A stretch of DNA of 64,000 nt from Flammeovirgaceae bacterium UBA2338 (lineage in GTDB: Bacteria > Bacteroidota > Bacteroidia > Cytophagales > Cyclobacteriaceae), in assembly GCA_002344795.1 (NCBI GenBank), contig DDUM01000064.1:1-64000 (forward strand), read 5' to 3'. Positions within the stretch are counted from its first letter, which is position 1; each line of letters starts with the position of its first letter. Shown here piece by piece: positions 35,604-45,168 of the stretch. Under the pieces are notes generated by a model. It was given only the letters and a program-made list of their open reading frames with translations, did no database searches and was not told where the DNA came from. Position numbers and translations under genes: made by a program.

Positions 35604-36966
35604 AAGCATCATAGTGTTTGTTTTAGTGGCTTTTTGTACCCCGCTTTTATGGAGTCAGGATACAACAAGGGTTTCATTACTGTTTGTTGGGGATGTCATG
35701 CAGCATGATTCGCAGATCAGGGCTGCATATGACCCTGTATCAAAGTCTTACGATTATGGAGCTTGCTTTCAATATGTGAAGCCAATTATTCAGTCGGCTG
35801 ATGTAGCCATTGCCAATTTGGAAGTAACACTCGCAGGTCCACCGCATAAAGGTTATCCACAGTTCAGTGCGCCTGATGAATTGGCTGAAGAACTAAAAAA
35901 TACTGGGTTTGATGTGCTGGTAACTGCCAATAATCATAGTCTGGACAGAAGAAGAAAAGGATTGGAGCGAACAATCGATGTGTTGGATAATCTGAATATT
36001 CCGCACACAGGTACTTTTAAGGATTCGGCTTCAAGAGCTGTGGAATATCCACTCGTGTTTGAAAGAAATGGTATTCGGTTTTCACTCCTTAACTACACGT
36101 ATGGCACCAATGGTATTCCGGTTACGAAACCTAACATTGTCAATCTGATTGATACCGTGCAGATTAAAACTGATTTGGCGCAAGCCAGAAAACAAAATAC
36201 AGATGCGATTATCGTCTTTATGCATTGGGGAGCTGAGTATCAGGACACACCCAACCGCACACAAAAAGAAATTGCCAAACTGTGTTTTGAAAATGGAGCA
36301 ATGCTTGTAATAGGGGCACATCCTCATGTGATTCAACCTATGGAACTGGACACGGTTAAAAATACTTTGGTTGCTTATTCTTTAGGCAATTTTGTTTCAG
36401 GTCAGCAATCCCGGTATAGGGATGGTGGTGCAATGTTGTGGGTGGATTTGGAAAAGGTTGGCATATCCGATTCGGTATCTACAGTTAAAATAAAAAAAGC
36501 TTCTTATGAATTGGAGTGGGTGTACAGAAACAACGAAGTACCTAAAAAATATTTTATACTTCCTGTAAAAGAATTTGAAAATGACACCCTTCTGTTATCG
36601 AGCAGTACAGCTAAAGATATGTTCAGGGTTTTCAGGGAAGATTCAAGAAAATTGTTTTTAAAAAATAAGAACATCGCTGAGTCCGACAGGCTACCCCTTG
36701 AAACCAGTTACTTTAGAGTAGTGTTGACTTCTACTACGGATTCAATCTCAGCTGTTGATTCAATTTCAACCTTAAATTTTTATGGGTTGGAAGCAGAGCA
36801 AGTCAATGATACATTGTTTAACTGGACAACAGGCAAATTTCATGACAAGGAAATAGCGGAGCAGGCACTTACTGAAATAAAATCGTCTACACCTTTTACG
36901 GATGCAAAACTGGTTTGGTATTACTGGGACAAAAGGAGAGAAGAGTTACCTTCCGGTAAAGAGTAA
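35593..36966 (+). CDS. CapA/PgsA-family metallophosphatase-like protein with SPOR-like tail
   Basis: The secreted or periplasmic protein has a signal peptide (about 1-22, ending LLWSQD). The CapA domain contains LLFVGDVMQHDSQI, IANLEVTLAG, VTANNHSLDR, FMHWGAEYQ, GAHPHVIQPM and SLGNFVSGQ. Family members take part in poly-gamma-glutamate or capsule-related processes, though many have unknown roles. The last 85 residues (YFRVVLTS onward, then TTGKFHDKEIAEQALTEIK and DAKLVWYYW) look like a SPOR-type peptidoglycan-binding domain. It overlaps pdeM at the 5' end and the convergent barrel gene by 21 bp at the 3' end. Confidence 0.87.
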   Translation: MANRSIIVFVLVAFCTPLLWSQDTTRVSLLFVGDVMQHDSQIRAAYDPVSKSYDYGACFQYVKPIIQSADVAIANLEVTLAGPPHKGYPQFSAPDELAEELKNTGFDVLVTANNHSLDRRRKGLERTIDVLDNLNIPHTGTFKDSASRAVEYPLVFERNGIRFSLLNYTYGTNGIPVTKPNIVNLIDTVQIKTDLAQARKQNTDAIIVFMHWGAEYQDTPNRTQKEIAKLCFENGAMLVIGAHPHVIQPMELDTVKNTLVAYSLGNFVSGQQSRYRDGGAMLWVDLEKVGISDSVSTVKIKKASYELEWVYRNNEVPKKYFILPVKEFENDTLLLSSSTAKDMFRVFREDSRKLFLKNKNIAESDRLPLETSYFRVVLTSTTDSISAVDSISTLNFYGLEAEQVNDTLFNWTTGKFHDKEIAEQALTEIKSSTPFTDAKLVWYYWDKRREELPSGKE

Positions 36967-37632
36967 CCCAATCGAAAACTCCAGTCCTGTAAAGTCAATT
37001 TTAGCATCGGGAAAGTCGGCATCTACAGTTTGATTGGGCCCAGCTAATAATCCTCCAGAATAATTTCCCTTCATTGGAAATTTGGACGTTCCGTTGAGGT
37101 AGTTGCATTCCAGGGATATACCAAACTGACGAGTCACGTAAACAGTAAACTCTGCCCCAAAATGAATACCCAATCCGGGATTGTTTTCAAATGATAAGTT
37201 GGCATTAGCAATATCCCACCCCTGGTATTGGCGTAGTGCTCTATCCATGTTTCCGTAATCGATCCGTTGGTCGAATCCGTAGAAAAAGAACCCGCCACCC
37301 TTTATATCAAACTGGGCTTGCTTTCCTTTGAATTGCAAGACGAGTTCTGCTGGAATAAAGATGGTAAAGTTGGGACCCGTAAGGGATTCGTTGCTTTCGA
37401 AGGGCAGGTCAATCACATTTAACCCAGCCATTCTATATAAGGAAACACCTGACTCTAAAGCCAGAAAACGATTGAGATCGAAACCAACACCTCTCAATGA
37501 AAAGGGACTAATGGGAGTGGAGAAGGATCCGTTTCTGGGAATAAAGTAAGAGAATGAAAGCCCAACATTTTGTGCAAAGGCGCTACAAACGCTTACGGTT
37601 ACAAATAGGCAGGTTACCAAACTTTTTTTCAT
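36946..37632 (-). CDS. Outer membrane beta-barrel protein
   Basis: A 228-aa protein counted from the ATG at 37632; a GTG two codons earlier is less likely. The signal peptide is about 1-20 (SVCSAFAQ). The mature part shows alternating strands (VGLSFSYFIPRNG, GIHFGAEFTVYVTRQFGISLECNYLNG) and ends with GLEFSIGLLFTGR, consistent with a small porin-like barrel. Function unknown. Its 3' end runs 21 bp into the CapA-family gene on the other strand. Confidence 0.75.
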   Translation of the reverse strand: MKKSLVTCLFVTVSVCSAFAQNVGLSFSYFIPRNGSFSTPISPFSLRGVGFDLNRFLALESGVSLYRMAGLNVIDLPFESNESLTGPNFTIFIPAELVLQFKGKQAQFDIKGGGFFFYGFDQRIDYGNMDRALRQYQGWDIANANLSFENNPGLGIHFGAEFTVYVTRQFGISLECNYLNGTSKFPMKGNYSGGLLAGPNQTVDADFPDAKIDFTGLEFSIGLLFTGR

Positions 37633-37776
37633 CAGCACTATTATTTATTCAAAGTTAAGGACATACCCTATCTTTCTTAATTGATTGTGGGTTCATATTC
37701 CCAAATCGAGCAAAAAGGTGTTATTTTTCGGATACGATACGCTAGATTACATCTTAAACTTTAGTAGTAAATCATT

Positions 37777-39483
37777 ATGAATAAAATATTTATAATACTA
37801 GTTGCACTGGTAATGCTCTCGTGTGGCAAGAAACAAGTTCCAGCCGATATGATTATTTCAGGAGGAACCATCTATACAGTGGACGACACCAACCCAACTG
37901 TGGAAGCAGTAGCTGTATCGTCTGGTAAAATTGTTTTTGTCGGGTCTGCTGCAGAAGTAGAGAAGTACAAAGGAGATCAAACGCAAATGATAGATCTTCA
38001 AGGACAAACCATGACCCCAGGGTTTATTGAATCGCATGGTCATATTATGGGACTGGGATATAACGAACTGAACATCGATTTGATGGACACTAAAAGTTGG
38101 GATGAGATTGTAGCTCGTGTTCAAGAGGCGGTGGGAAAAGCAAAACCAGGTGAATGGATCATTGGAAGAGGATGGCACCAGGATAAATGGGACAAAAAGC
38201 CGGAAAAAATGGTAAATGGTTTTCAAACACATCATCAACTGAGCGAAGTATCACCTGACAACCCTGTGTATCTGGGACATGCCAGTGGCCACGCAGGATT
38301 TGCCAATGCCAAAGCCATGCAAATTGCCGGTGTAAATCAGATGTCAGTTGAAAAGTTGGCGAAAGACTTAGGTGAGGGCGGAGAAATCATTCGTGATGAA
38401 TTGGGAAACCCTACCGGTTTGTTTAATGAAAGGGCACAGTCCTTAATTGGCAAATACATTCCGGAAAATACGGAGGAAACCGACACAAAAGCACTTGAGC
38501 TGGCGATGAATGCATGTGCCAGGGCAGGTATTACCAGTTTTCATGATGCAGGAGCTTCAAGGGAGGACATAGCGCTGTATAAAAAATTCAGGACTGCCGA
38601 CAATATGAAGACGAGATTGTATGTAATGATTTCGGGGCGTGATCCTGAGTTGGTTTATGAGTGGATTCGCAAAGGACCAGAGGTGGATAGCGCAAATTTC
38701 CTAACCATTCGTTCCATTAAGCTTAATTGTGATGGTGCCTTAGGGTCTCGCGGAGCCTGGCTTCTTGAACCTTATGAAGACAGACCTGGATGGTATGGTA
38801 TGCCTACCATTTCAATGGACACGGTGCTGAGTGTTTCAAGAGCAGGCTTAAAAGCAGGGTTTCAAGTTTGTTCCCATGCTATCGGAGATAGGGCAAATAG
38901 AGAGGTTTTGGATCGATATGAAATTGCATTTAACGAAAACCCAGATAAGATTGCCGACCATCGTTTTAGAATTGAGCATGCACAACATGTTCACCCTGAT
39001 GATATTCCAAGATTTGGGAAGATGGGAGTGATTGCAGCCATGCAGGCCATCCATCTGTCATCAGACCGTCCCTGGGCGATTGATCGATTAGGAGAAAAGC
39101 GCATTGTAGAAGAAACTTATGTATGGCAGGATTTAATGAACTCAGGCGCAATGATTATTAATGGTACGGATGTTCCTGTTGAGCCCATTAGCCCGGTAGC
39201 TAGTTTTTATGCCTCCGTTACGAGACAAACACTTGCCGGTGAACCGGAAGGAGGGTATGAACCTGAACAGAAAATGACAAGAGAACAAGCTTTGAGATCA
39301 TACACACTTGACGCAGCGTACGGAGCATTTCAGGAGAAGTCCCTTGGCTCAATTGAAGTGGGTAAGGAGGCCGATTTTACCATCTTTGCCAAGGACATCA
39401 TGACAATACCCGATGGGGAGCTGCTGTCAACAGAAATAGCAAAGACTATTGTTAATGGTAAGATTGTCTATGAAAGACAGTAG
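37777..39483 (+). CDS. Lipoprotein amidohydrolase (YtcJ/amidohydrolase-3 family)
   Basis: A metal-dependent hydrolase of 568 aa, exported and lipidated: lipobox MLSC with Cys16. The composite N-terminal beta-sandwich starts DMIISGGTIYTVDD. The metal site begins with PGFIESHGHIMG (HxH). The barrel continues with the SFHDAG segment, KLNCDGALGSRGAWL, CSHAIGDRANREVLD, FRIEHAQHV and NGTDVPVEPISP, and the C-terminal return KSLGSIEVGKEADFTIFAKD. Family members cleave amide or formamide bonds; the substrate here is unknown. It is read alone, with a terminator after it. Confidence 0.9.
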   Translation: MNKIFIILVALVMLSCGKKQVPADMIISGGTIYTVDDTNPTVEAVAVSSGKIVFVGSAAEVEKYKGDQTQMIDLQGQTMTPGFIESHGHIMGLGYNELNIDLMDTKSWDEIVARVQEAVGKAKPGEWIIGRGWHQDKWDKKPEKMVNGFQTHHQLSEVSPDNPVYLGHASGHAGFANAKAMQIAGVNQMSVEKLAKDLGEGGEIIRDELGNPTGLFNERAQSLIGKYIPENTEETDTKALELAMNACARAGITSFHDAGASREDIALYKKFRTADNMKTRLYVMISGRDPELVYEWIRKGPEVDSANFLTIRSIKLNCDGALGSRGAWLLEPYEDRPGWYGMPTISMDTVLSVSRAGLKAGFQVCSHAIGDRANREVLDRYEIAFNENPDKIADHRFRIEHAQHVHPDDIPRFGKMGVIAAMQAIHLSSDRPWAIDRLGEKRIVEETYVWQDLMNSGAMIINGTDVPVEPISPVASFYASVTRQTLAGEPEGGYEPEQKMTREQALRSYTLDAAYGAFQEKSLGSIEVGKEADFTIFAKDIMTIPDGELLSTEIAKTIVNGKIVYERQ

Positions 39484-39547
39484 GGGTGGTCGAAAATAAC
39501 ACAAGTTGATTTGTTGTCTATATACTTTAGTAAAGGCCTTAGACAAT

Positions 39548-39578
39548 AAAAAAGCCTCTGAGTTTTCAGGGGCTTTTT
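39548..39578. terminator. Terminator between amidohydrolase and TerB-like genes
   Basis: AAAAAGCCTCTGA-GTTT-TCAGGGGCTTTTT forms a stem with one G:T pair and A/T flanks, usable on both strands. Confidence 0.88.
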
Positions 39579-39601
39579 GATAAAAGTAAAGACTGTAAAA
39601 T

Positions 39602-39994
39602 CTATTTTAAAAACTTGCGAGCCCTCTCGATGAGTAATGTGCGATCCGATGTTATGGTAGGGTCGCTGTAGATTCGAGATGAGAGCTCTGCTACAACACC
39701 TTTTTTGTAGCCCAGTTTTTCAGCTATCTCTTCGCAAAAACTGATTTCACTTTTGAAGACCTGCCCATCCGCCTTCATCAATTGGATCAAGTGATACAGG
39801 TTTTCAAATTTTTGATCTTCACTAAAGCGACCAAGGTCTCCGACTGGTTTTGGCGCTTTCATCATTTCCTCTACTTCGTCTTTTGAGAGCCCGTTTGCTT
39901 TGCCAATCATGAGAATAATCTTTGCTTCTTTTTCTCCCACTGTCATGTCACTGGCAGCCAGGTTGATTAAAATATTCAGCTGTTCTTTAATCAT
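39602..39994 (-). CDS. TerB-like all-helical cytoplasmic protein
   Basis: The 130-aa protein has no signal peptide. Its opening (LNILINLAASDMTVGEKEAKIILMIGKANGLS) and the middle (NLYHLIQLMKADGQVFKSEISFCEEIAEKLGY) are two helical repeats of the TerB/DjlA N-terminal type, with acidic residues that could bind metal. The family is linked to stress responses, but its biochemical role is not established. It is flanked by a terminator and a divergent gene. Confidence 0.8.
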   Translation of the reverse strand: MIKEQLNILINLAASDMTVGEKEAKIILMIGKANGLSKDEVEEMMKAPKPVGDLGRFSEDQKFENLYHLIQLMKADGQVFKSEISFCEEIAEKLGYKKGVVAELSSRIYSDPTITSDRTLLIERARKFLK

Positions 39995-40150
39995 AGTAGT
40001 TTTAATTTTCGCTAATTGTGACGGTAATAAGTTGAAATTTAGGTAAAAATGGATAATTTTTCACAACAAGGTAAAAAAAACCTTACAGAGGCATTATTTG
40101 TAAGCAACCCTCTGTTGGTTACGTTGTCATTAGTGCAAAAAGTGTTGGAT

Positions 40151-40831
40151 ATGAGAATTTTCGTATTTATTGGATTATTATTAGCATCGATGAACCCATT
40201 GTGGGCTCAGAGCAGTGAAGTGAGACCTGTGGGCTCGTTCAGTGGTATTAAGTCTGCTGAGGCTGTTGATGTATACTTAAAAAAAGGAGATAAGGAAAGT
40301 GTAAGGGTGGAGACAACGGGTACCTCATTATCTGATGTTATCACTGAAATTTCAGGATCGTATTTGAAGATCCATATGGCCAATGGAAACTACAGAAGAG
40401 CCAATGTAAAGGTATATGTCACTTATGTTAATCTGGATAAGATATCAGCAAGCTCAGCTTCAAACGTGTTCTCAGCAAGCACAATCAAAACATCGGCAAT
40501 AGCGATAAATGCGAGTAGTGCAGCTTCAATAGAGATTAGCCTGGACGCGACAGAAGTGACAGCAGATGTTTCAAGTGCTGGCGATATCGTACTTGAAGGA
40601 AGAGCCAGGGTGTTAGAAGCAGAAGCCAGTAGTGCAGGCGATATAGATGCCTACCGGCTAGAAAGTGAGTCTGTAAGGGCCAGGGCAAATAGTGCTGGCT
40701 CAGTAAAAGTGACGGCTACCAAATCGTTGGATGCCAGAGCTTCCAGCGGAGGAGACGTTCGCTACAGAGGCAATCCCATGAAAACCAATACAGATTCGAG
40801 CAGCGGAGGATCAGTAAAAAAATCAAACTAG
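40151..40831 (+). CDS. Head-GIN domain (DUF2807) adhesin-like secreted protein
   Basis: The frame is open from 40049, but the signal peptide MRIFVFIGLLLASMNPLWAQ marks the ATG at 40151 as the start, giving 226 aa. The mature protein is a right-handed beta-helix-like repeat: short turns such as NASSAASIEIS, DVSSAGDIVLEG, EASSAGDIDAYR, RANSAGSVKVTA and RASSGGDVRYRG come at about 18-20 residue steps. This is the auto-adhesin type of fold found in many Bacteroidota. Ser/Ala/Gly-rich composition comes from the repeat. Function unknown. Confidence 0.85.
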   Translation: MRIFVFIGLLLASMNPLWAQSSEVRPVGSFSGIKSAEAVDVYLKKGDKESVRVETTGTSLSDVITEISGSYLKIHMANGNYRRANVKVYVTYVNLDKISASSASNVFSASTIKTSAIAINASSAASIEISLDATEVTADVSSAGDIVLEGRARVLEAEASSAGDIDAYRLESESVRARANSAGSVKVTATKSLDARASSGGDVRYRGNPMKTNTDSSSGGSVKKSN

Positions 40832-41031
40832 AGTTGAGATCCTGGTCTCAGGCTGGTGCTTCTGTTTTTAGAAACATCCATCAACTGGCGTTCCTCCATA
40901 ATATTCTGTTCAAAATTTAGAACAGCCTTGCTAAAACTGTGCAGATAGGCAGCGTCTGATTTTATCATCTTCGGCCATCTGGGCACTTTTTTAACGAAAT
41001 TGATCATAATTCCATGTTTTTTGTGAATCAA
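40828..41031 (-). CDS. Small hypothetical protein (uncertain)
   Basis: A 67-codon frame with a charged, helix-prone translation (KSDAAYLHSFSKAVLNFEQ, NIMEERQLMDVSK) and no signal peptide. Its stop interlocks with that of the GIN-domain gene (CTAG). An internal ATG nine codons in would also serve as start. It fills an otherwise empty stretch, but nothing beyond its composition supports it. No function is proposed. Confidence 0.3.
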   Translation of the reverse strand: MIHKKHGIMINFVKKVPRWPKMIKSDAAYLHSFSKAVLNFEQNIMEERQLMDVSKNRSTSLRPGSQL

Positions 41032-41163
41032 CGAAATAAATGGAGATAGGTTCTATAATTCTCCTCTTTTATAGACAGTTAAATAGCTTCTTACCCCTAT
41101 ATAGTTAAGCATTTACTTGAAGTAAAATCATTTCCTTCATCAAGATAATGCGGTTCTATTTTG

Positions 41164-41246
41164 ACCCTGTGTCAATAAAAATTCATCTTTTTTTTCTAAA
41201 TGTGGGTAATATTTTACCTTGTGTCAGATGAAAACACATACATTTG
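41164..41246 (+). promoter_or_regulatory. Promoter region of glutamine synthetase with direct repeats
   Basis: ACC(C/T)TGTGTCA occurs at 41164-41174 and 41216-41226, each preceded by ATTTT, 52 bp apart (about five helical turns). TACATTTG at 41239-41246 matches the Bacteroidota -7 element TAnnTTTG; a CTTG at 41218-41221, inside the second repeat, could be the -33 element although the spacing (17 bp) is short. Transcription would start near 41253. The repeats are candidate sites for nitrogen control. Confidence 0.45.
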
Positions 41247-41275
41247 CTGAAAATTAGATAAAAAATAACCCATAT

Positions 41276-43438
41276 ATGGCTCGTTTACGTTTTAAAGCAT
41301 TAAGTCAATTAAATAAAAGAGCAAAAGTCCAAGTTGATATCCCAGCCACTAAAATTTCAGATTATTTTGGAGAAGATTCATTTGGGGTGAAACAAATGCT
41401 TGGCTCGCTCGCTCCCGCTGTATTTAAAAAAGTAAGTGAGGCCATTAAAAATCACGAAAAAATTGATGCTGAAACGGCCGATGCGGTAGCATCTGCGGTT
41501 AAGAGTTGGGCCATGAGTAAAGGAGCGACTCATTATACGCATTGGTTTCAACCCTTAACGGGTGGAACTGCAGAGAAACATGACGCATTTTTCGATCCTA
41601 TATCAGGAATAGAAAAATTTAAAGGAAGTGAATTGGTTCAGCAAGAGCCAGATGCATCTTCATTCCCAAATGGTGGTATTCGCAGCACTTTTGAAGCGCG
41701 CGGTTATACCGCCTGGGATCCTACATCTGCCATGTTTATTTATGGTAAAACGCTTTGTATTCCTACAGTGTTTGTTTCCTATACAGGAGAAACCCTGGAT
41801 ACAAAGTCACCTTTATTGAAGGCTTTGAAGGCAGTTGATAAGGCTGCTACTAAGGTTTGTCAGTTTTTTGATAAAGATATCAATACAGTAAGTGCATCAT
41901 TAGGATGTGAACAGGAATATTTTGTGGTGGATAGATCACTGTATATGGCCCGACCTGACCTGGTGATGACTGGAAGAACTGTGTTTGGTCACTCGCCAGC
42001 AAGAGGGCAGCAGTTGGATGATCACTATTTCGGTGCGATTCCAACCCGTGTGTACAAATTCATGAAGGATTTTGAGATTGAAAGCTGGAAGTTAGGAATT
42101 CCTTTGAGAACCCGGCACAACGAGGTGGCTCCAAGTCAATTTGAAGTTGCGCCACTTTTTGAAGAGGTGAATGCTGCCAATGATCACAATCAATTGTTAA
42201 TGGATGTGATGAATCGTGTTTCAGAGCGTCACAATCTTCAGGTATTGTTTCATGAAAAACCATTTGCAGGTCTTAATGGAAGTGGGAAACATAACAACTG
42301 GTCATTAATGACCAATACGGGTGTGAATTTATTTGCACCTGCCAGCAATGCCAAAGACAATCTTTTGTTTTTAACGTTTTTTATAACCGCGATCAAGGCA
42401 GTTCACGAACATTCGGACCTACTTAGAGCCAGTATTGCCACTGCAGGTAATGATCATAGACTAGGTGCCCACGAAGCACCTCCGGCTATCATGTCGGCCT
42501 TCCTTGGAAAACAAATGAATACTGTACTCGATGAGTTAGAGAAAAACGGAAATGTAAAAATAGAGAAGGGAGATAACATGTATATGAAATTGGGAATAGA
42601 CCAAATTCCCGAAATTATACTGGATGCTACCGACCGTAACCGCACCTCACCTTTTGCTTTTACAGGTAACAAATTTGAGTTTCGTGCTGTTGGTTCCAGC
42701 GACAACAGTGCTACTCCAATGACAATTCTCAACCTTATCATGGCTGACCAACTGGTTGACTTCCATGCTTCAGTAAGTAAAGAGATTGAAAGTGGAACGG
42801 AGAAAAGATTGGCCATCGTTAACGTGCTGAGAAGATATATCAAGGAGTCCAAAGCGATAAGGTTCGAAGGCGATGGATATAGTGATGACTGGGTGAAAGA
42901 AGCAGAGAAGCGGGGCTTGGGTAACATCACGAATACCCCACGAGCGATTGAAACTTATTTATCTGAAAAGTCAATTGGACTTTTTGAGAGGCACGGTGTT
43001 TTCAATAGAAAAGAAGTAGAGGCAAGGAATGAAATTAAGCTTGAAGGATATATTAAAAAGGTACAAATAGAAGCGCGAATTATGTGCGACCTGGCTATTA
43101 ATCACATTGTTCCAACAGCTACCTCTTATCAGAATAAATTGATACTGAATGCCAATGGTTTAAAAGGATTGGGGATTGATAACACGGGTGTAGTGGATAT
43201 CATAAAGAAGATAAGCGGGTACATTGATACCATCGAGCAGAATGTAAATAAGATGACAGAGGAAAGGAAACGAGCCAACAAGCTTACAGATACCAATGAA
43301 CGAGCGATGGCATATTGCGATGATATCAAAGAGAAGTATTTTGATAAAATCAGAAAAGCGGTTGACAAACTGGAGCTGCTGGTAGATGATGAGGACTGGC
43401 CACTGGTGAAGTACCGTGAATTATTGTTCTTACGCTAA
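41276..43438 (+). CDS. glnN: Glutamine synthetase type III
   Basis: This enzyme makes glutamine from glutamate and ammonia with ATP. The 720-aa length and motifs identify GSIII and not GSI: an N-terminal FGEDSFGVKQM, then LGCEQEYFVVD, PLRTRHNEVAPSQFEVAPLFEE, GLNGSGKHNNWS and the GSIII hallmark NDHRLGAHEAPPAI (from about residue 392). It stands alone between promoter repeats and a terminator. It is the only glutamine synthetase gene in the window. Confidence 0.97.
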   Translation: MARLRFKALSQLNKRAKVQVDIPATKISDYFGEDSFGVKQMLGSLAPAVFKKVSEAIKNHEKIDAETADAVASAVKSWAMSKGATHYTHWFQPLTGGTAEKHDAFFDPISGIEKFKGSELVQQEPDASSFPNGGIRSTFEARGYTAWDPTSAMFIYGKTLCIPTVFVSYTGETLDTKSPLLKALKAVDKAATKVCQFFDKDINTVSASLGCEQEYFVVDRSLYMARPDLVMTGRTVFGHSPARGQQLDDHYFGAIPTRVYKFMKDFEIESWKLGIPLRTRHNEVAPSQFEVAPLFEEVNAANDHNQLLMDVMNRVSERHNLQVLFHEKPFAGLNGSGKHNNWSLMTNTGVNLFAPASNAKDNLLFLTFFITAIKAVHEHSDLLRASIATAGNDHRLGAHEAPPAIMSAFLGKQMNTVLDELEKNGNVKIEKGDNMYMKLGIDQIPEIILDATDRNRTSPFAFTGNKFEFRAVGSSDNSATPMTILNLIMADQLVDFHASVSKEIESGTEKRLAIVNVLRRYIKESKAIRFEGDGYSDDWVKEAEKRGLGNITNTPRAIETYLSEKSIGLFERHGVFNRKEVEARNEIKLEGYIKKVQIEARIMCDLAINHIVPTATSYQNKLILNANGLKGLGIDNTGVVDIIKKISGYIDTIEQNVNKMTEERKRANKLTDTNERAMAYCDDIKEKYFDKIRKAVDKLELLVDDEDWPLVKYRELLFLR

Positions 43439-43464
43439 ATAGAATTTTAATTTGAATTTAAAAG

Positions 43465-43492
43465 AGGTTAGTCAAATCGACTGACCTTTTTT
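43465..43492 (+). terminator. Terminator after glnN
   Basis: AGGTTAGTC, a 5-nt loop and GACTGACCT form a 9-bp stem (one G:T pair) followed by TTTTT. Confidence 0.88.
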
Positions 43493-43503
43493 ATTCCTAA
43501 TAT

Positions 43504-45168
43504 TTATGGAAGCCGAAGTATTTTTTTGTACTCTGCTGTATTATTAAGTACCTCTACAGATTTCTCAATGTCCGTGTCATTTTTAAACTCAACTTCTGTT
43601 ATTCCTTTTTCGAGATAATAACGGGAAGCGATGTCCTTCTCAAGAAGCATTTTGATTTGGTCCTTGAAGGTATAAAGATCATTCTTTCTGCTTTCTTGTA
43701 AAATTTCAGCGATTTGCTCGATTTGTGGATGAAGCTCCTCATAGTAGCGTTCGCGCTTGGCTTGTTCTTTCAGTACAGTTAACTCAACTTCCACAGGCGA
43801 CCTGTAGTTGTATTGCTTGGATCTTACATAATTGACGAAGGCCTCATAATCTTTATCGGCTAACTTGAATTCTCGTGCTGAGGGAATGGTCTCATGTTGG
43901 GAGGCATACAATGTGGCAAAATCAAAGATATACCCATTGAGATAAAGCATCTGCGTTAAAGAGGAAACTTCATTGCCATCAAGAACAATATCGGGATCAA
44001 CTCCACCACCGTCATACACTGTCCTTCCGTTCGTTGTTTTGAATTCCTTTTTCACAGAATCGGGAATCGCGCCCACGCTACCGTCTGCTCTGCGGTGTGA
44101 ATAATCCAATACCTGTATACATCGCCCGGTAGGTGTGTAGTATTTTGCCGTTGTGATTTTAACTTGTGAGTTGTAGGAGAGTTGTCGTGGAATTTGTACC
44201 AACCCTTTACCGAAGGACTTTTCTCCAATAATAATTGCCCGATCATAATCCTGTAAGGTGCCTGCTACTATTTCGGAAGCCGATGCGCTTCCGCGATTAA
44301 TAAGTACAGCCACTGGAATTTCCAGGTCAACAGGGTTGGAGAGTGTTTCATAAGTAACATTGCTGTTTTGAACTTTGCCTTTGGTAGTAACTACTTTTTT
44401 TCCTTTAGGAATAAAAATATTACAAATATTAACGGCTTCGAAAAGTAATCCTCCAGGATTATCACGCAGATCGAGAATAATATTTTTAGCTCCCTGATCC
44501 TTTAAACTGACGACTGCATTTCTTACTTCTTTTCCGGCATCGGGTGTGAAATCTGAGAGCTTGATATAACCAGAATGAGCACCCACCATACCGTAATAAG
44601 GCACGTTGCTTATTTTTATTTTTTCTCTTTTGAATTCTAATTTGATGAGATCAGGTGCACCCAATCGTTTTACTTCCAGTTTTACCGTTGTGCCCACCTG
44701 CCCACGCATCAGTTGATTGGCTTCTTCGATGGATATTTTTGCCAGTTCCACCTCGTCCATCTTGACTACTTCATCTCCAATTTTCAGCCCGTTCTTCTCA
44801 GCAGGATAACCTTCGTATATCATTGTTACCATTGTGCGGTTGCCTATTACCCTGGTTACCGCCCCGATACCTCCATATTGGCCGGTATTCATCGTACGGT
44901 AAGTTTCTACTTCATCTTCAGCAATAAAATTGGTGTAGGGATCCAGCGACAAAAGCATGGCATCAATGCCGGTGCGGATCAATTGATTGGGGTTTACCTC
45001 GTCAACATACAACGCGTTGACTTCTTTGAATAAGGAAGCGAAAATGTCCAGGTTTTTAGCGATCTCGAAATAGCGATCAGCGGGAGGGGTGAATGAAAAA
45101 GCAAATACACCCAACACCGGAATTAGTAACACAATCAATAACTTCCTCATTCTTTTCAAATTCCTCAT
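43504..45168 (-). CDS. S41-family carboxy-terminal processing protease (CtpA/Prc type)
   Basis: A periplasmic serine protease with an N-terminal signal or anchor (LLIVLLIPVLGVFAFSF), a PDZ domain (GGIGAVTRVIGNRTMV to VVKMDEVELAKI) and the peptidase core. The Ser is in NRGSASASEIVAG and the general-base Lys in EKSFGKGLVQ, as expected for the Ser-Lys dyad. The C-terminal 150 residues are helical and charged. Three starts are possible, at 45177 (TTG), 45168 (ATG) and 45150 (ATG), because the start region is an 18-bp tandem duplication; 45168 is chosen here (554 aa). It is the last gene of the leuS-fabH-ridA run. Confidence 0.92.
   Translation of the reverse strand: MRNLKRMRKLLIVLLIPVLGVFAFSFTPPADRYFEIAKNLDIFASLFKEVNALYVDEVNPNQLIRTGIDAMLLSLDPYTNFIAEDEVETYRTMNTGQYGGIGAVTRVIGNRTMVTMIYEGYPAEKNGLKIGDEVVKMDEVELAKISIEEANQLMRGQVGTTVKLEVKRLGAPDLIKLEFKREKIKISNVPYYGMVGAHSGYIKLSDFTPDAGKEVRNAVVSLKDQGAKNIILDLRDNPGGLLFEAVNICNIFIPKGKKVVTTKGKVQNSNVTYETLSNPVDLEIPVAVLINRGSASASEIVAGTLQDYDRAIIIGEKSFGKGLVQIPRQLSYNSQVKITTAKYYTPTGRCIQVLDYSHRRADGSVGAIPDSVKKEFKTTNGRTVYDGGGVDPDIVLDGNEVSSLTQMLYLNGYIFDFATLYASQHETIPSAREFKLADKDYEAFVNYVRSKQYNYRSPVEVELTVLKEQAKRERYYEELHPQIEQIAEILQESRKNDLYTFKDQIKMLLEKDIASRYYLEKGITEVEFKNDTDIEKSVEVLNNTAEYKKILRLP

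Noticed and set aside
42454..42930. 158-codon minus-strand frame inside glnN
   Set aside because: It is fully antisense to a well-conserved enzyme; its Ser/Leu-rich translation is typical of a shadow.
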